Source: Brachypodius melanocephalos (taxonomy: Eukaryota > Chordata > Aves > Passeriformes > Pycnonotidae). From it: DNA of 64,000 nucleotides. Position 1 is the stretch's first letter; every line of letters starts with the position of its first letter. The position numbers and the translations under genes were made by a program. The stretch covers positions 567,034 to 631,033 of the forward strand of contig VZSR01003818.1 of NCBI GenBank assembly GCA_013398615.1, read 5' to 3'. Below are positions 21,017 to 33,600 of the stretch, piece by piece. The notes beneath the pieces are model-generated. The model was not told the origin of the DNA and searched no databases. It was given only the letters and a program-made list of their open reading frames with translations.

Positions 21017-23999
21017 CTGTGGGAGATGCACTGTAAGGGCACCAGTGGAGACAGGCAGGCACTGTGCTGCAAGGGGTCTGTCCCCACACCCTCGGCAGGA
21101 GTGCCCAGAGTCCCCGGTGCTGCCAGCGCTGTCTCCAGCTGCCGAAAGAAAGGACACGCGGGGGCAGAGGACCCTAGCTCTGAGTCACCCCCTCTTTTCT
21201 AGGAACAGTCCTGGGGGTGCCCAGGGCCAGGGATGTGCCTCCGCACGGCCTCTCCACATGGTTCTCATTTCCCCTCACTGCACCACGGGATCGCAGCCAT
21301 TGCTGGCCACGCGAATGAGGAAACAGGCCAGGGGGAGGAAGGGCTGGCCAGAAATCCAGGGTGACGCAGAGCAGAGGCCCCCCCCTGTGCTCACCCCGCT
21401 CCTGCCCACACCCTGGCAGCGCCAGCAGGCAGGAGCAGCCCCAGCCCCAAGAGCCCACGTGGCACTGCAGTCCCTGACGAGTCCCCAGTGCCAGGGCCAC
21501 TGCGTGCCCCATGTCCTGGTGGAGATGCATGGACCTTCCCAAAGCAGTTTTTAGGGTGGCTCTGGCTCCCGATGCAGGGATTCCACCCACCACACAGTCT
21601 CGGCTTCCCCGGGGGCAGGCAGGGATGAGATAGTGGCAACAGCACCTCTACTAAAATCCAGTGTGTCCCCTGGGTTACCTGTGGCTCAAGGGGACTGGAG
21701 AAACAACCTGCAGTTGAGTGTGTGAGGGTGAGATGATGGTGAGTGACACAGGAGGGCCTGGGGGGCTCGAGGTGAGGGCTCACTCTCCTGAGTGAGGAGG
21801 CAGCAGTAAACAGCATTTAGATACACTCACACACAAACCACCTGGGATTTGGCACCACACAGAGGGTGCAAGGCTTTGGACATGTCCCAAGGCCAGGTGA
21901 CCAGGCCAGGACCTCATCACTGCACTGGGTGGTGACAAGCAGAGGGATTGAGCCAGTGGGGGCTGTGCTTCCCCCTCTCCCCAAAGCATTTTGTTCAACC
22001 TCAGAAATACCCAGTGGCCCACAGGGCTCCAAAAGAGCTGGCGCTGTCATATGGTCAGGGGCACACGCTGGGGGACAGTGGCAGTGAGTCCAAGCAGAGC
22101 AGCCACAGCTGGAGCCCCCGAGCCAGGCACACCCGCCCCTGAGCAGGAAGAGGAACAATAACCCAGAGTTGGCTAAAAATGAATTTTTCCCCTATAAAAA
22201 GGGAGGAACGTTTCCACATTCACAGAAATCACCAAGCTGGAAATGCTGCTGGCAAGGAGGGGGCCTGGGGAGGCAGAAGAACATCAGCAAGGAGGAAAGG
22301 GAAGGTGGGATGGCCGACAGCAGGACATGCTGCTGTTGGAAACTGCGGACGCTTGATAAGGGGCAGAGCCAAGAACGGCCATGCCAGTGCCACTGCACCA
22401 CAAAGGGACCGAAGTCCCCAGTACCGTGGGGACATCTGCACGGACACAGAGCAAACAGACACTGCCCTGCCTGTTGATAAAATGGTGATCTCTTCCCATC
22501 TCACAGTGACAAAACATTTCCTACTCCACTCCAGCATGTTGTTAAGCAACGAGTCTCTAGCTGCTCTGTGGTGAGCTGGCAGGCTCTGCATTTGGTCAGT
22601 GCCAGCCTGGGAGCAGGAGCACCAGCATCACATCTGCCTCTACAAGGGGCCATGCAGTGGCTGACGGTGGCAGAGCTCACCTGGTGTGTGCTCCAAAACA
22701 CCATTTGCACCAGGCTTGAGCACAACCTCTACAGACACAGTCAATGCAGCAGGACATGCAATTTCTCCTGGGGGAAAGTTGTCTCATTTTTGTCTCTGTG
22801 TCTCACCTGTGGATAAACCAAAACTCCCTCTGGGGTGCAGGGTACCATCCCAGCATAAGCAACCAGTGCCACCTGCCATGGGCAGATTTTGGCCCCAAAA
22901 CTCAGCATGGCTGGGGCAGCAACTCTGTTTCAGTGTAAATTGCAGCACCATGGTCCCACTGTGCAGCTGGAGCTGCCACTGCCTTTCCAGGCAGCCCTGC
23001 CTCCTGCACCTTGCTGCTGCTGGCAGCCACTGCCCTGGCTTGGACCATGGCTAACAGCACTTTCCAGCATCACACTCCTCTGTGGCACCACAAGCCGCCC
23101 GAGGGATGGGAGCCCAGTGATGGATTCACCCCCACATCCAGGGACATTCACACACCCCAGTGCCACCAGCCCCAGCAGGGCCACTGCAGCCTCAAGCACT
23201 GCCATGGGTCAGCCACGCACAGCACCGGCCCCACGCACACTCCAACAACTGCAAGAGGCAGATAATCGTAGTGGTTTAGACTACTTTGCATTTACTCGCC
23301 GGCAGCGAGCTGGAACCCACCCGTCCCTGCAGCTCGGTTAACCAGCAGCACTCGACCACAGCGACGCGCTCACCGGAGACTCACTGCCTGTGAAGCGCGT
23401 AATGCCCAGCTTCCCAAGGAGGGACCACTGCTGAGGACACGGACCCCAGAGCTGTGGGGAGGGACCCCAGCACCACAGGGACCGAGCAGAGAGAGGGAGA
23501 TGACAGCAGTCATCATTTCTGCCTCTTACAGACTCACTGCCCACTGCTGATGGGGAAGCATTGCCAAACCCAATGCAAAACAGGAGAAACCCATTCAGAA
23601 AGGGCACTCAGAAGACCACAGGCAGCAGCCAGGAGAGGGGAAGACGGGGAAGGTGGCAGCTCTGCTGGGGGCAACCAGGGGACTGATGGGACCACACTGT
23701 GGAAGGGTCACAGGCACAGCGGCAGTAGGCACCAGCAAGTCCCAAGCTGCAGGAGAGCCGGAGCACATCCGCGGGCAGACAAAAGGAGGGAAATGCCTCA
23801 TAGGGTGAGGCTGGCAGTAGCAGCTTCCCACGTGCCATGGGCACGGCAAAACCCAAACACAGACAGCAGCTACCCCGGGGCCGGAGCACGCTCTGCACGG
23901 GATGCTCACTGCAATCTGCCGCGGGACGCTGCCTGCACAGAGCCAGCCCGAAGACCTCCCGGTGAGCAGGACAGCCCTGCCCTGGCGCTGGCACAGCCC
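21017..23999 (-). other. STAT5 5' intron (non-coding leader intron)
   Basis: The acceptor CACAG at 21021-21017 shows that a non-coding exon lies upstream. No coding exon was recognised in these 3 kb. A TATA-like CTATAAAAAGGG at about 22191-22202 sits on the plus strand without an associated gene. Confidence 0.6.
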
Positions 24000-24760
24000 C
24001 CGACAGCAGCCACTTACCCAGCCCCACGCCGTGAAGGGCCAAGGGCTAGGCAAAGGCCTGGGGGGACCACAGTAAAGGGATCTGGCTGTAACCCCCCGCC
24101 CCACTCCCTCGACCCACGCAGCCCCTCCGCCGCGGCGGATCCCGCACTGCCCTGGTGCTCTGCCAGCCCGGGGGTCTCCGGAGCGCTGTCGTCCCGGGGC
24201 AGGGGCGCGGGGCTGGGCTCCGGCGGCAGCGGCCCTGCGCCCGCTGCGCCTCCCGCCGCAGTAAACACGGACACGTGGTTTCTCGGCACCTCCGGGAACC
24301 CGCGATCGCTTCCAGGTCAGAGCCGGCCTCGCCTGTGGCCGCAGGGCCGGACTCCACCGCGGGGCCGCCCAAGGGCTCCGGTACTGCCCCTGTCTCCGGC
24401 AGGCCCGGGGGAAGGTGTCCTGCAGCCCTCCAAGGTGGGCGGCCCCAAACGAGATCCCTCCAGGGCAAAATCCGGTCCCCAGACGGGCCCCGGGTACAGT
24501 GGAGGTGACAGCCGGGAGCGGCCGCACGGCACAGCCAAGGGCTCCGGTTACCCCAGCACAGACAGCCGCCCCTCGGCCCACAGCGGCCCCGTGTCCGCCC
24601 CCGCGCAGCCCAGGGCCCCGCTGGAGCCCGGTGTGGAGGGTCCCGTCCTGCAGCCGCACTCACCGCGCTCAGGCCCCGCTCTGCTCTGGCGTCCGGCCCC
24701 AGGACAGCCCGGCTACGGCTCTGGGCGGGCACAGCCGGGCTCCCGGGCGGCCGTTTCGCT
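24000..24760. promoter_or_regulatory. CpG island, candidate STAT5 promoter
   Basis: A CpG-dense block about 3 kb upstream of the first STAT5 coding exon. It is the nearest island that could host the non-coding STAT5 first exon. A long plus-strand open frame (23454-24965) runs through it but translates to low-complexity Pro/Gly/Ala/Ser sequence and is treated as chance. The second island at 29.7-30.4 kb is an alternative or additional promoter. Confidence 0.45.
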
Positions 24761-27700
24761 GGCTGCGCACTACAGGAAGGAGCAGAGAGCAGCTATTTCC
24801 TTCCAAAATGTCAGCTGCCTGCGCGGGACAGCCTGCCCCCGACTGCTGGCAGCCACCTCTGCCACGGCTGCCTGCGGGGCCGGCACAGTCTCCCCCTCGG
24901 CCCCTCACACCTCCGCGGTGCCAGAGCAGGCACAGCCTCTGTCCTCAGCAGGTCCGTGGCACTGAGCCCCGCGGCTGGCTGAGAGCCAGGGATGGGACCC
25001 CCAGGGACCCATGTGGGAGTTCGGCATGGGGGGAGACGGGACCCACTCACCTGCACCCCCCAGCTTCACTCACAGTCCCAGCACACGGCCCTGGAGCAGA
25101 GCCTACAGCGGAACACCCGGGTGTTGGTGAGCAGCCCCCAGCCCTGCTCAGAGGGGCTGTGACACCGGTACACGGTGGAGACGGCACAGAGGGCCAAGGG
25201 CTGCTCGCGTGTTTTACACCGGCCTGTGGTTTCCAGCTCTGCCTGGGAGGCGGCAGCGCCCACCGGCATGGGAGCGAGCTCCTTCTAGAAGCTCGGCGCT
25301 TTGATGGGGTTTGTTTGTCTCCCACAGAAAGTGGCAGCAACTGATGGCTTTGCCCTGGTGGCATCGGGGAGGAGGCAGCCGAACCACTCAGCCCACGCTG
25401 GAAACATTTGGGGCCAGGTACCATGACACTCATGAAAGAGGCACGGCTGGCTCTGGTAATCCGACGTGCCCTCCTGGGTGACAGGCCCCACAGCCAGCAG
25501 GCAGAGCTGGAACTAGAAACACCAGGACTGTCCAGGTGTCCCAGCAACTCTGGGAGGCAAAAGCAGAGAATTCACACCGTTACAGGAACAAGGAAACCAC
25601 ATGCATGACCTGGTGCTGCCCAGAGGGGATACCAGCCCCACACAGGCAGAGATGCCCCAGCTGGGGACTGGTGCCAGGGGCATCAGTGCTGGGTGCTGCT
25701 GACAGCTCATCTCACACCACAGGCCAGGCTCTCTGCCTGCCAGCACTTGCCACCCGTGGGAAAAGTTTTCCTCCTCACTTCAGATTTCTTCCAATCAGAG
25801 AGGCCCAGAAACCTGCATCAAACCGAAACCACCAAAATACCCAGCAAAATCCCAGCAAAATCCCTTGAATCCAATGGCTAGAACCTCGAGAAAACCTCAG
25901 TGCACCAAGAGCCACTCTGGGGCAGCCACAGCCAGCTACTGGCACTGGCCCTGGCGCCAGTGGGATTCCTTCAGACACTGAGCAGGTAGCAGGACCAGCA
26001 CTGGTGGGCAGGACACGGTGCAGCCACATCCAGCAGAGCCCAGGACCCAACCAGCCCCATGGGCACCAGTCCAGTGTGGCTCCTGCAGGACATCTACCGT
26101 GGGAGCCCAGTCCCTGCCAGCACTGGTGCTGCCCCCACCATAAACCCCCAGACAGGATTAGCGAGGCTGGGCAGAGCTTTAATTACTCCTGGCTCCCTGG
26201 GGCCAAGCAGCCGAATTAACTAGCTTTGGGGCTGGCACAGCAGGGAGTTGCCAGCTCAGGGTTCTGGAGCTTCCCCTGACTTGGTGGGGGAATCCCAGGG
26301 CAGGCACAAAGCCACTGACCACTTGCAGCATCCAGCTTGGGCAGACTCTAGGCCTTGCCTGGGCAGGGATGTGCAGCTGCCCCATGTCAGGACACTCAAG
26401 GAAGGGATTTTCCCTCCACATTAATAATGACCGACCCTAAGTCTCTGTAACACCATGCTGAGGGCACAGCTCTGGGGTCCCACAGGTTCTGTTCCAGCCT
26501 CCTGCACCGAGGCCAAATCCATCACAGCTCCTGGCTCGGTGCTAATCCCTGCTCAGACCTGCGGCAGCCCAGGAGGGACAGGCTGGGCGAAGGACCTGAG
26601 GATTAAGCTCATTTCAGCATCGAATTAGTCCCGATTGGGGTCTGGAGACACAATTTCATTTTCTCTGCCATGCTCCAGTGAGCGCACACAATGGCACTAA
26701 TCCTGCCACAGCCAGATTGGATTTGCTGGGCAGGACCCAGGTGGGCTGGGGGAGATGTGGGCAGCACAGGCACCAACGGCACTGCTCTGGCTGCATCCAT
26801 CCCCTCAGATCGATGCCATGCTCCAGCTCTCCTTGCGGCTGGGGACATGGTGCAGGAGCCTCCTCACCCCTGCCATGGCTGTCCTGCAGGGCCAGCCCAG
26901 CTGGCACAGCACAGGCTTTTGGATGTCTGGTGAGCAGGGAGAACCAGAGGGACACCATAACAGCTCCTGCATTCCCTCACTGCACTCTCAGAGTTCATCT
27001 CCAGCAGCTGCAGCAGCTCTGCACACAGAGATGCTCTCACACCAAATCAGCAGAGCAGGATGGAGAGGGGTAAAGCCTTGCCTTTGGAAGAGGGGATACA
27101 CAGACATCCAGGATGCTGGCAGGAGGGGTGTCAGACAGAGAATAAAACAAATAAAACAATCAAAACACCAGTGGCTAGTGCAACAAAATTCTCAGACTCA
27201 GAGAGGGGTGAAGCACAGTATGCATACACATACACACAAACATGGTTCAGGTGAGTTTTGGCTTTCCTCATCCTGGGATGGGCTTTGCAGCCCCTGAAGC
27301 AGCAGCAGAGCCCCTGCCCCTGAGCTGCACCATAAACCTCACCACAGCATCTCCACAACCAGGGCCAGAGAAGCTGCAGCCCTCTGGGCCCACAGCCCAA
27401 TAGCAGCAGGGTTGGATGTTCACACCAGAGAGGACAAAGATCATTTCACAGAGGTTCCAGCTGGTGCAAGGGCTCAGAACTGCCAGCAAGAGTGGCCTCT
27501 TCCACTGCTAAAGGCTTTGCAGGGCCACTGAGCGACAGGGATGAGAGGCCAGACAGAATGAGAGCCCAGCACGTGGTGGGCAGGGCTGGGTGGACTCTGC
27601 TCTGGCTCTTTGAGGCAGTGACTCTCCAGCACCAGCCTTTTCCCCAGTTCCCTCCCCAGCATAGCTGTGCTATAAACCAGCACATAACACAAAGTTACAC

Positions 27701-29699
27701 AGAAAGTGGAGATTGCAAAACTCACCAGTGACTGTTTGAACCGGGAATGGGTTGTGACTGGCTGTGGTTCGGCTATGCTGCTGTGGCTGTTCCAGCCCGG
27801 CGGCACATCGTTCCTGGTAGTGGGAAGCAGGACCCAGAACTCAGGCAAGCACTGGGCATGGAGCGCCTGTGAGTAGCCCGTGTTTCTGGCCCCTCTGGTG
27901 CAGCCAGATGGGTGGATTCTGCTTTATCAGCAAGTCAGCTCAGCCCTATCGGCCAGGAAGCCGTGTTCACAGTGTGCCTCCCCCTCGACGTTTCCCAACG
28001 CGGCGGGAGCAGCGGCGTGCAGCAGCCTACCTTTTATCAGCCAGCAGATGTTGCTAGAACTGTTGCTGCATGTGAAATTCAGGCATGCCCAGCACCACTT
28101 GGATCCCTGCACCAGCCATGCGGTGCCAGGGTAAACACCCCCGCCCCCTTCCTCCCGGGATCAAAACACTTGGGGGTTGCAAAATAGACACCCCATGAAA
28201 GGAAAGGCATGCCACAGAAACATTACAGCTGTCGAGGCTACTTCTCCCGGAGCGTGCCGGAGCCCCGGAGCCAGCACAGCCTCCCAGGCTGGAGCTGCCC
28301 GCATGGCTGCAGAGCAGAGTCCTGACCCATCCTGGCAATGTGGGAACCCTAACCCTAACCCTAACCCTAGCCATGCTCTGGCTTCCCTGCAGTGGCTGCT
28401 TCAAGGGCAGCACTCACAATGTGTGGGACACCGGGAATCACCGCAGCCGGGCAGGCAGAGGGACGCGGCCTCCAGAGCGGGTACCCAGGGGATGCCGATG
28501 GCAGGGAGGTCCCTTTCACCCCACCTGTGCCTGGGCTCCCTCTGGCTCCCCAGAGCCTGGTGTGAAGCCTGCCGAGTCCAGCCCAGCTTACAGTCATTTC
28601 TTGCAAACTAGAAAGTAATTTCCCAGCTGATGGGGCTGCTTCACTGTATTTGGCCCAACACAGTCGCCACTCACCGCCCACAACACAGAGTGCAGGGAGC
28701 AGGGATTTTTTGAAAGCAGGGTATCTGAGTTTTGCTATCACTCGAGAGAGAGCTGGAAAACCCCATGGCAAAGCCTTCACAGTCACTTTGGAGTCAGCAC
28801 TTCCCCTGCAGCGAGAGGGGAAGGTCCCTCCAGAGGCTCTATGTGCCCTGTGCTAAGCAACCCCAACTGCAGCTCCCTTTATGGTGAGAGCATCCCTAAT
28901 CCTGCCCCAAAGCACTGGCCTTGGCACAAGGCAGGTGCAGCAGACCTGGTGAGGTGGCTCTAGTGACAACTGTAGGGGGCCCAACAGGGCCAAAGCAGGG
29001 CACTGTCAAAGTGCCACAAAGCACAGAGTGGGTGACAGCAACCCGTCATGCCCTTCTCCCAGCCCAGCTCTCCTGTGTCCCAGCGCACGTGCTGTTGGCA
29101 CCTCTCAGCCCAGGCCAGAGCTCCTCCTCCTCCTCATGCTGCACCCACAGCACAGCAAGGCACAGCCCAGCCCTCTCCAGCCCCAGGGATGAGCAGCTCC
29201 CAAGGAACAGTTATAAAACCCAGAGAGATAGTCTCCATCCTCGCATCCAGCACCTTGGAACCACATCAGGTCAGGCTGCAATTCTGATGGCTTCAGGAGC
29301 ACAAAGGACCTGGGCCAGGATTCAGGACCCAGAGGGGAGAGCTGCCACCATGGAGGGCTGGTTCCTGGTGCCCACAGCAGTGGTCAGGCTCTGCAAAGCA
29401 GCTCATTGTGCCTGCACTAAGTGACCCCTTGCATGCCACTGCTGGGGCTCACACTGCTCTGGGCACAGGCATGAGCACTGCAGGGATGAGGGCTGGCTGC
29501 AGGCAGCCAGCACAGTAAGCCAGCCCGGAACCAGGAATGTCCTACTCTAACCAAGCGCCCCGCACCACAGGGACATCATGTGCCATGTCCCTGCTATGGG
29601 CAAACCACGCGGAGCCACCCGGAGCCCAGCTCTGTCTCCCCTCCACAACGTGCCCCAGACACTGTCATCAAACTGCTGCTGTCCCCGGCCCTGTGCCAC
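24761..29699. other. Non-coding stretch between two CpG islands
   Basis: No gene was recognised. Contents worth recording: AT-rich motif clusters at 26150-26225 and 26590-26720, an A-rich AATAAAACAAATAAAACAA run near 27139-27160, a CA-rich patch near 27215-27245, and an interstitial telomeric repeat at 28345-28370. Depending on which island is the STAT5 promoter, this is STAT5 intron 1 or intergenic. Confidence 0.5.
28345..28370. repeat. Interstitial telomeric repeat (AACCCT)4
   Basis: Four perfect tandem copies of the vertebrate telomere hexamer (TTAGGG on the minus strand) plus a partial unit, embedded in unique sequence. It is too short to suggest a chromosome fusion on its own and fits a telomerase-mediated break-repair insertion. 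Confidence 0.95.
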
Positions 29700-30400
29700 G
29701 GGGTGCCCAGCACGGCGCACGGAGAATTGAACGAAACAACAACCCCGGCCCACCGATGGTGCCACCGCAGCTCAGGGCGCGCTCAGCAGTGCCGGTGCGA
29801 GCTGAGCATTGAAGCTTCGGAGTCGTTCGGCAGGAGCTGCCCGGGGCCGGCCTGGCACGAGCCCGGGGCTGGCCGGGCACGGAGCCCTGACAGCTCCGTA
29901 ACCCGCTGGACAGGTGGCCGCGGTTCTCGCGGGCTCTCAGTCACCGGCCGCGGCTGAGCTGGGTGAAAGGCCACTGAGCGCTGCGGTGGCGTCGCCGCTC
30001 CCGCCGGGGAACGATCCCACCCGCCCCGCGGAGCCGCGTGTCCCACCGACAGCAATGNNNNNNNNNNNNNNNNNNNNNNNNNNNNNNNNNNNNNNNNNNN
30101 NNNNNNNNNNNNNNNNNNNNNNNNNNNNNNNNNNNNNNNNNNNNNNNNNNNNNNNNNCGGTCCGGTCCGGTCCGGTCCCGGCGGCGATGGCGGCCCCGCG
30201 CCCGCCCCCACCTGCGGCCGCGGCGGCGGCTGAGGCTCCGCTGCTCCCGCGGCTCCCGGTGGCTCCGGCGTATCCCGGCGCTCGCCTCCGCCGCCGCTCT
30301 GCCCCCGCCGCGCCCCGGCCCGGCCCGCGCGGCCCCGCCCCCCCGCGGCTCCGCCCCCGCCTGCCCCCGCCAGCACCGGGAACGGCACCGGGTAACGGGA
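29700..30400. promoter_or_regulatory. CpG island with assembly gap, possible upstream STAT5 promoter
   Basis: Extremely CpG-rich DNA on both sides of a 100-N gap, with a short (CGGTC)n run at 30158-30177 at the gap edge. No gene with a first exon here was recognised on either strand. Mammalian STAT5B has a distant non-coding first exon, so this island could serve that role. An unrecognised transcript on the plus strand cannot be excluded. Confidence 0.4.
30058..30157. other. 100-base assembly gap inside a CpG island
   Basis: Exactly 100 N placeholder at the CpG-densest point of the island. The right edge continues as a CGGTC pentamer repeat, which probably caused the assembly break. Confidence 0.99.
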
Positions 30401-30600
30401 GCGATACCAGTCACTGGGCAACAGCAGCAGGTAATGGCACTGAGCGACGGCACTGGGCACCGGGTAACAGTGCCGGTACCGGGCACGGGATAATGACATC
30501 GGGCACTGGCACTGGGTGACGGTACTGGGCACTGACACAGGTTAACACCACCAGTACCAGGCATGAGGGTGTCATAAGTGAGTAGTGGCACTAGCACCGG
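30360..30600. repeat. Degenerate GC-rich minisatellite
   Basis: Imperfect reiteration of motifs of the form GGCACTGGGTAACGGTACTGGGCAC with irregular 15-25 bp spacing, immediately right of the CpG island. Copies are strongly diverged. Confidence 0.7.
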
Positions 30601-33600
30601 GTATGGGCAGAATCCAAAACGGCGTCAGGCTTTAACACCAGCAGCTCTGGCAGGACACAAACCAGCACCAGAATTTGGCAGGAAGTACTGGGGAAGCCCA
30701 AAGCAGTACCAAGCCTTGGTTCTGGGAGCAGGAGTGACCAAATCAGTACCAGGTGGCCACAGACGTGGCTGCAGGGCTGCCTTGTGCTGACACCGGGCCC
30801 TCTGTGTGAAACAGCTGTGGCTGCATGCTGCTCGTTCCCAATGAAGGCCTGAGCTGACACTTTGCAGCCATGTGCATGGCCAAGACCCCAGCGCTGCCAC
30901 AGCCTCAGGCACCTGCTGGGACAAGACACTGCATCCCCTTCTTCCAAGCTGCCATGTCCCCTGCAAGCTGTGAGGAGACTCAAGGCACTGCCAGCTCCTC
31001 TGCTGTTGCTCACACAGGGAAAGTTGACAGCGGCCATAAGAAAACCATCCTGAGGAGCTCTTGCACAGCTGCCACCCACAGTAGACTCCTCCTGGCAGCA
31101 CTGGCACCGCAGGGCAGTGAGGTACTCCGGGTGATGGGCACTCTGGGGTGCGGCTGCTGTGCGGTGATGGGCAGAGGCGGCGGCAGGAAGCAATACTGGG
31201 TGTGCTCGTTCTGCCCCAGCACTCGCACCCACCACATGGGATCTCCTGGGCTTTCACTTTCGTTACCAGCTCATTTTCTGTGGCCTGAAAAAACGCTGGA
31301 GGGAAATTCAGCAAAATTTGGCAGGAGGTCCCTCTCCTGCTCTGGGCTGGTAGAACAGGTGACCTTTCCCTGGTGGGAATCCAGGAAGGAGGGGCTCGTC
31401 TTTCCTTGTGCCAGGGCTGGAACAAGGATCGCTCTTAGACAGTTGATGCACCAGCAATTGCAAATCACTTGGCCACGGTATCAGAGCACAGCCCCAAGTT
31501 CCCATCTCTCTACTGCTTTTATCTATTGCTCTTGTACTAAAGTGCTCCAGTTCCAGCTTGGGCTCCTCACTGCCTCATCCAGCTCCACACTTCCAAGACA
31601 TAAATACCTGTGGGCTGGGTCGGCATCAGCCCAGCACCTGCTCCATACAAACGCCAGCCACAAAATGGTGCTTTCCAACCTGCTAGCCCCACTCTGTGCC
31701 TGCAGCAGCCCTGGTGAATGACTGAATGAGTGACTCCAGCCCGAACAGCTCCCAGCTCCCACCAAATGTTTTGCCGCCTGTGCTCACCCGCTCGGGAGAA
31801 TCTCACGCACAGAAGCTGACACATCGTTGCTGAGCTGCTGCCAGCAGAGCCCTGGCTGCGCTTCCCAGTGCTTCTGGGGCACTCCAGACCTCACAGAGAG
31901 GTGAGCTGGGACCCTGGCAAGCAGGGACAGGCACCCAGCACGAAACCAGCAGCCTTCACACTGTCTGTATTCAATGAGACAAAGAAAATGAACAGAGAAC
32001 GCAGAGCAGGGCCCTTGTGCCTGCCCACCCTGCTTGGCCGGGACGCTCTTGCTCTGGTGTGTTGCATCACGCAGACACGCGGCTTTCACAATCCCTGGCC
32101 CACATAACCCATTGGCACAATCAGCCAGGCAGGCACTGGCTGCTCAGGCCAGAGAATCAAGGTCACACACAATGTCTGTGGCTGCTGGGGCTCTGTCTGG
32201 GCACCACAGATCCAGGGGTATCTGGAGGATCCCAGGGACACAGCGCTCCCTGTGCTAGAGACAAGCACAGCCACGTGTACTTGGGAGAGCTGGAAGATGT
32301 ACACAAAACACCCTCCGTTCCCTCCCACTTCCCTCCTTTCTCCCTCCCCTTTCTGGTATGAAGGGGGAAAAAAGGAAAAATAAACTGGCGATGGGAGAGA
32401 AAGTTGACAGTGGTCCACACTGCGAGGGCAAATGGAATCCAATAAAATCCAATCCAATCACAATTCGTTTTCACCAGGTCTCAAGGAAAACTCCGAGCTG
32501 GCTGGTGGGGATGTTACCCAGGAGATGTTACTTTCCCTCTTCTCTTCCAGAGGAAAAGAACAGAGCAACAGTGACTGCAGCAGTGACCAACAGAGAGGCT
32601 GCCCCTGGATCTGCCCCAGCTCTACCTCGAAGTAGCCCTAGCTCTGCCCTGGCTCTCTTTGGCCCTCAGAAAGTCTTGGGAAGCCTGTGGGAAGGTGAGC
32701 ATCATCCAGGCTGAGCCGCAGCCAGACGCATGGTCACCTCGCATGAGCTCAGCAGGATGCCGAATGACGCGGTGCATTCCGGGGACAGAGGGAGCCTGCA
32801 GCTTCGTAATGGATTTCCGAGAAAATTGCCTCTGTGTTTGGAGCAGGAGCGCAAAGAGTGCAGGCAGAACAGCCTTCCTCTCTAAGTGGCATCTCAAGGG
32901 TCTTAATTATTTCTCAAGAGTGGAAACATTTATTTAGGCGGCTCTGGAGAGGTCCCGACGCTTCTGGCTACTGCACTCTGGGCACATGCTGTATGCGAGG
33001 CTCCTCTGCAATCCTCCCTGCTGCTCCTGGGATGTGCAGGGTGCTGGGCTTTGGCAAAACACAAACACCCAACCACGTCACCTGTGGGCAGGACACAGTC
33101 TCGGCTCCATCCCCTCCTGCTTACTGGAAAGCAGGACGTTTCATGGGGGGGCCCAGCCCCATCCCATCCCTGCTTGGCGTCCCTCACGCTCCCAGGTCTA
33201 TGCTGAGGCTACGAAACCCTGTTGTGATAATCCAGCCCAGCTAATGCGAACCAGATGAATCCCCACATTAGTCACAGATTCATGTTTTCCCACAAAGGTC
33301 CCATTGGAGAACCATTCTGGATGGGCCCTGTGGGGTTCCAGCCCTGGTGCTGGTGGAAGAGGCAGCCTGTGGAGAGTGAGGCCAGCAGCAAGGGGACAAG
33401 GCAGCAGCAAAGACCCTGCCAGAACCTGGCCACCCCATGGGCAGCACATGACTTGGAGCCATGGGCACGGGCAAATGGGGGCACCAGAGAAGCTTGTCAC
33501 TGGCACAGGCTCAACCTGGTGATGCCTACTGCCAGTAGGAAGGAATGATCTGCTCCAGCAAAAAACAGAAATGACATTTTGTCCAAGGGGGAATTTCCAC

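Noticed and set aside
22185..22210. TATA-like CTATAAAAAGGG on the plus strand in the STAT5 leader intron
   Set aside because: No upstream motif cluster and no downstream gene; isolated AT-rich match.
23454..24965. 503-codon open frame on the plus strand
   Set aside because: Runs through a CpG island where stop codons are rare; the translation is low-complexity Pro/Gly/Ala/Ser/Arg without domains or plausible splice context.
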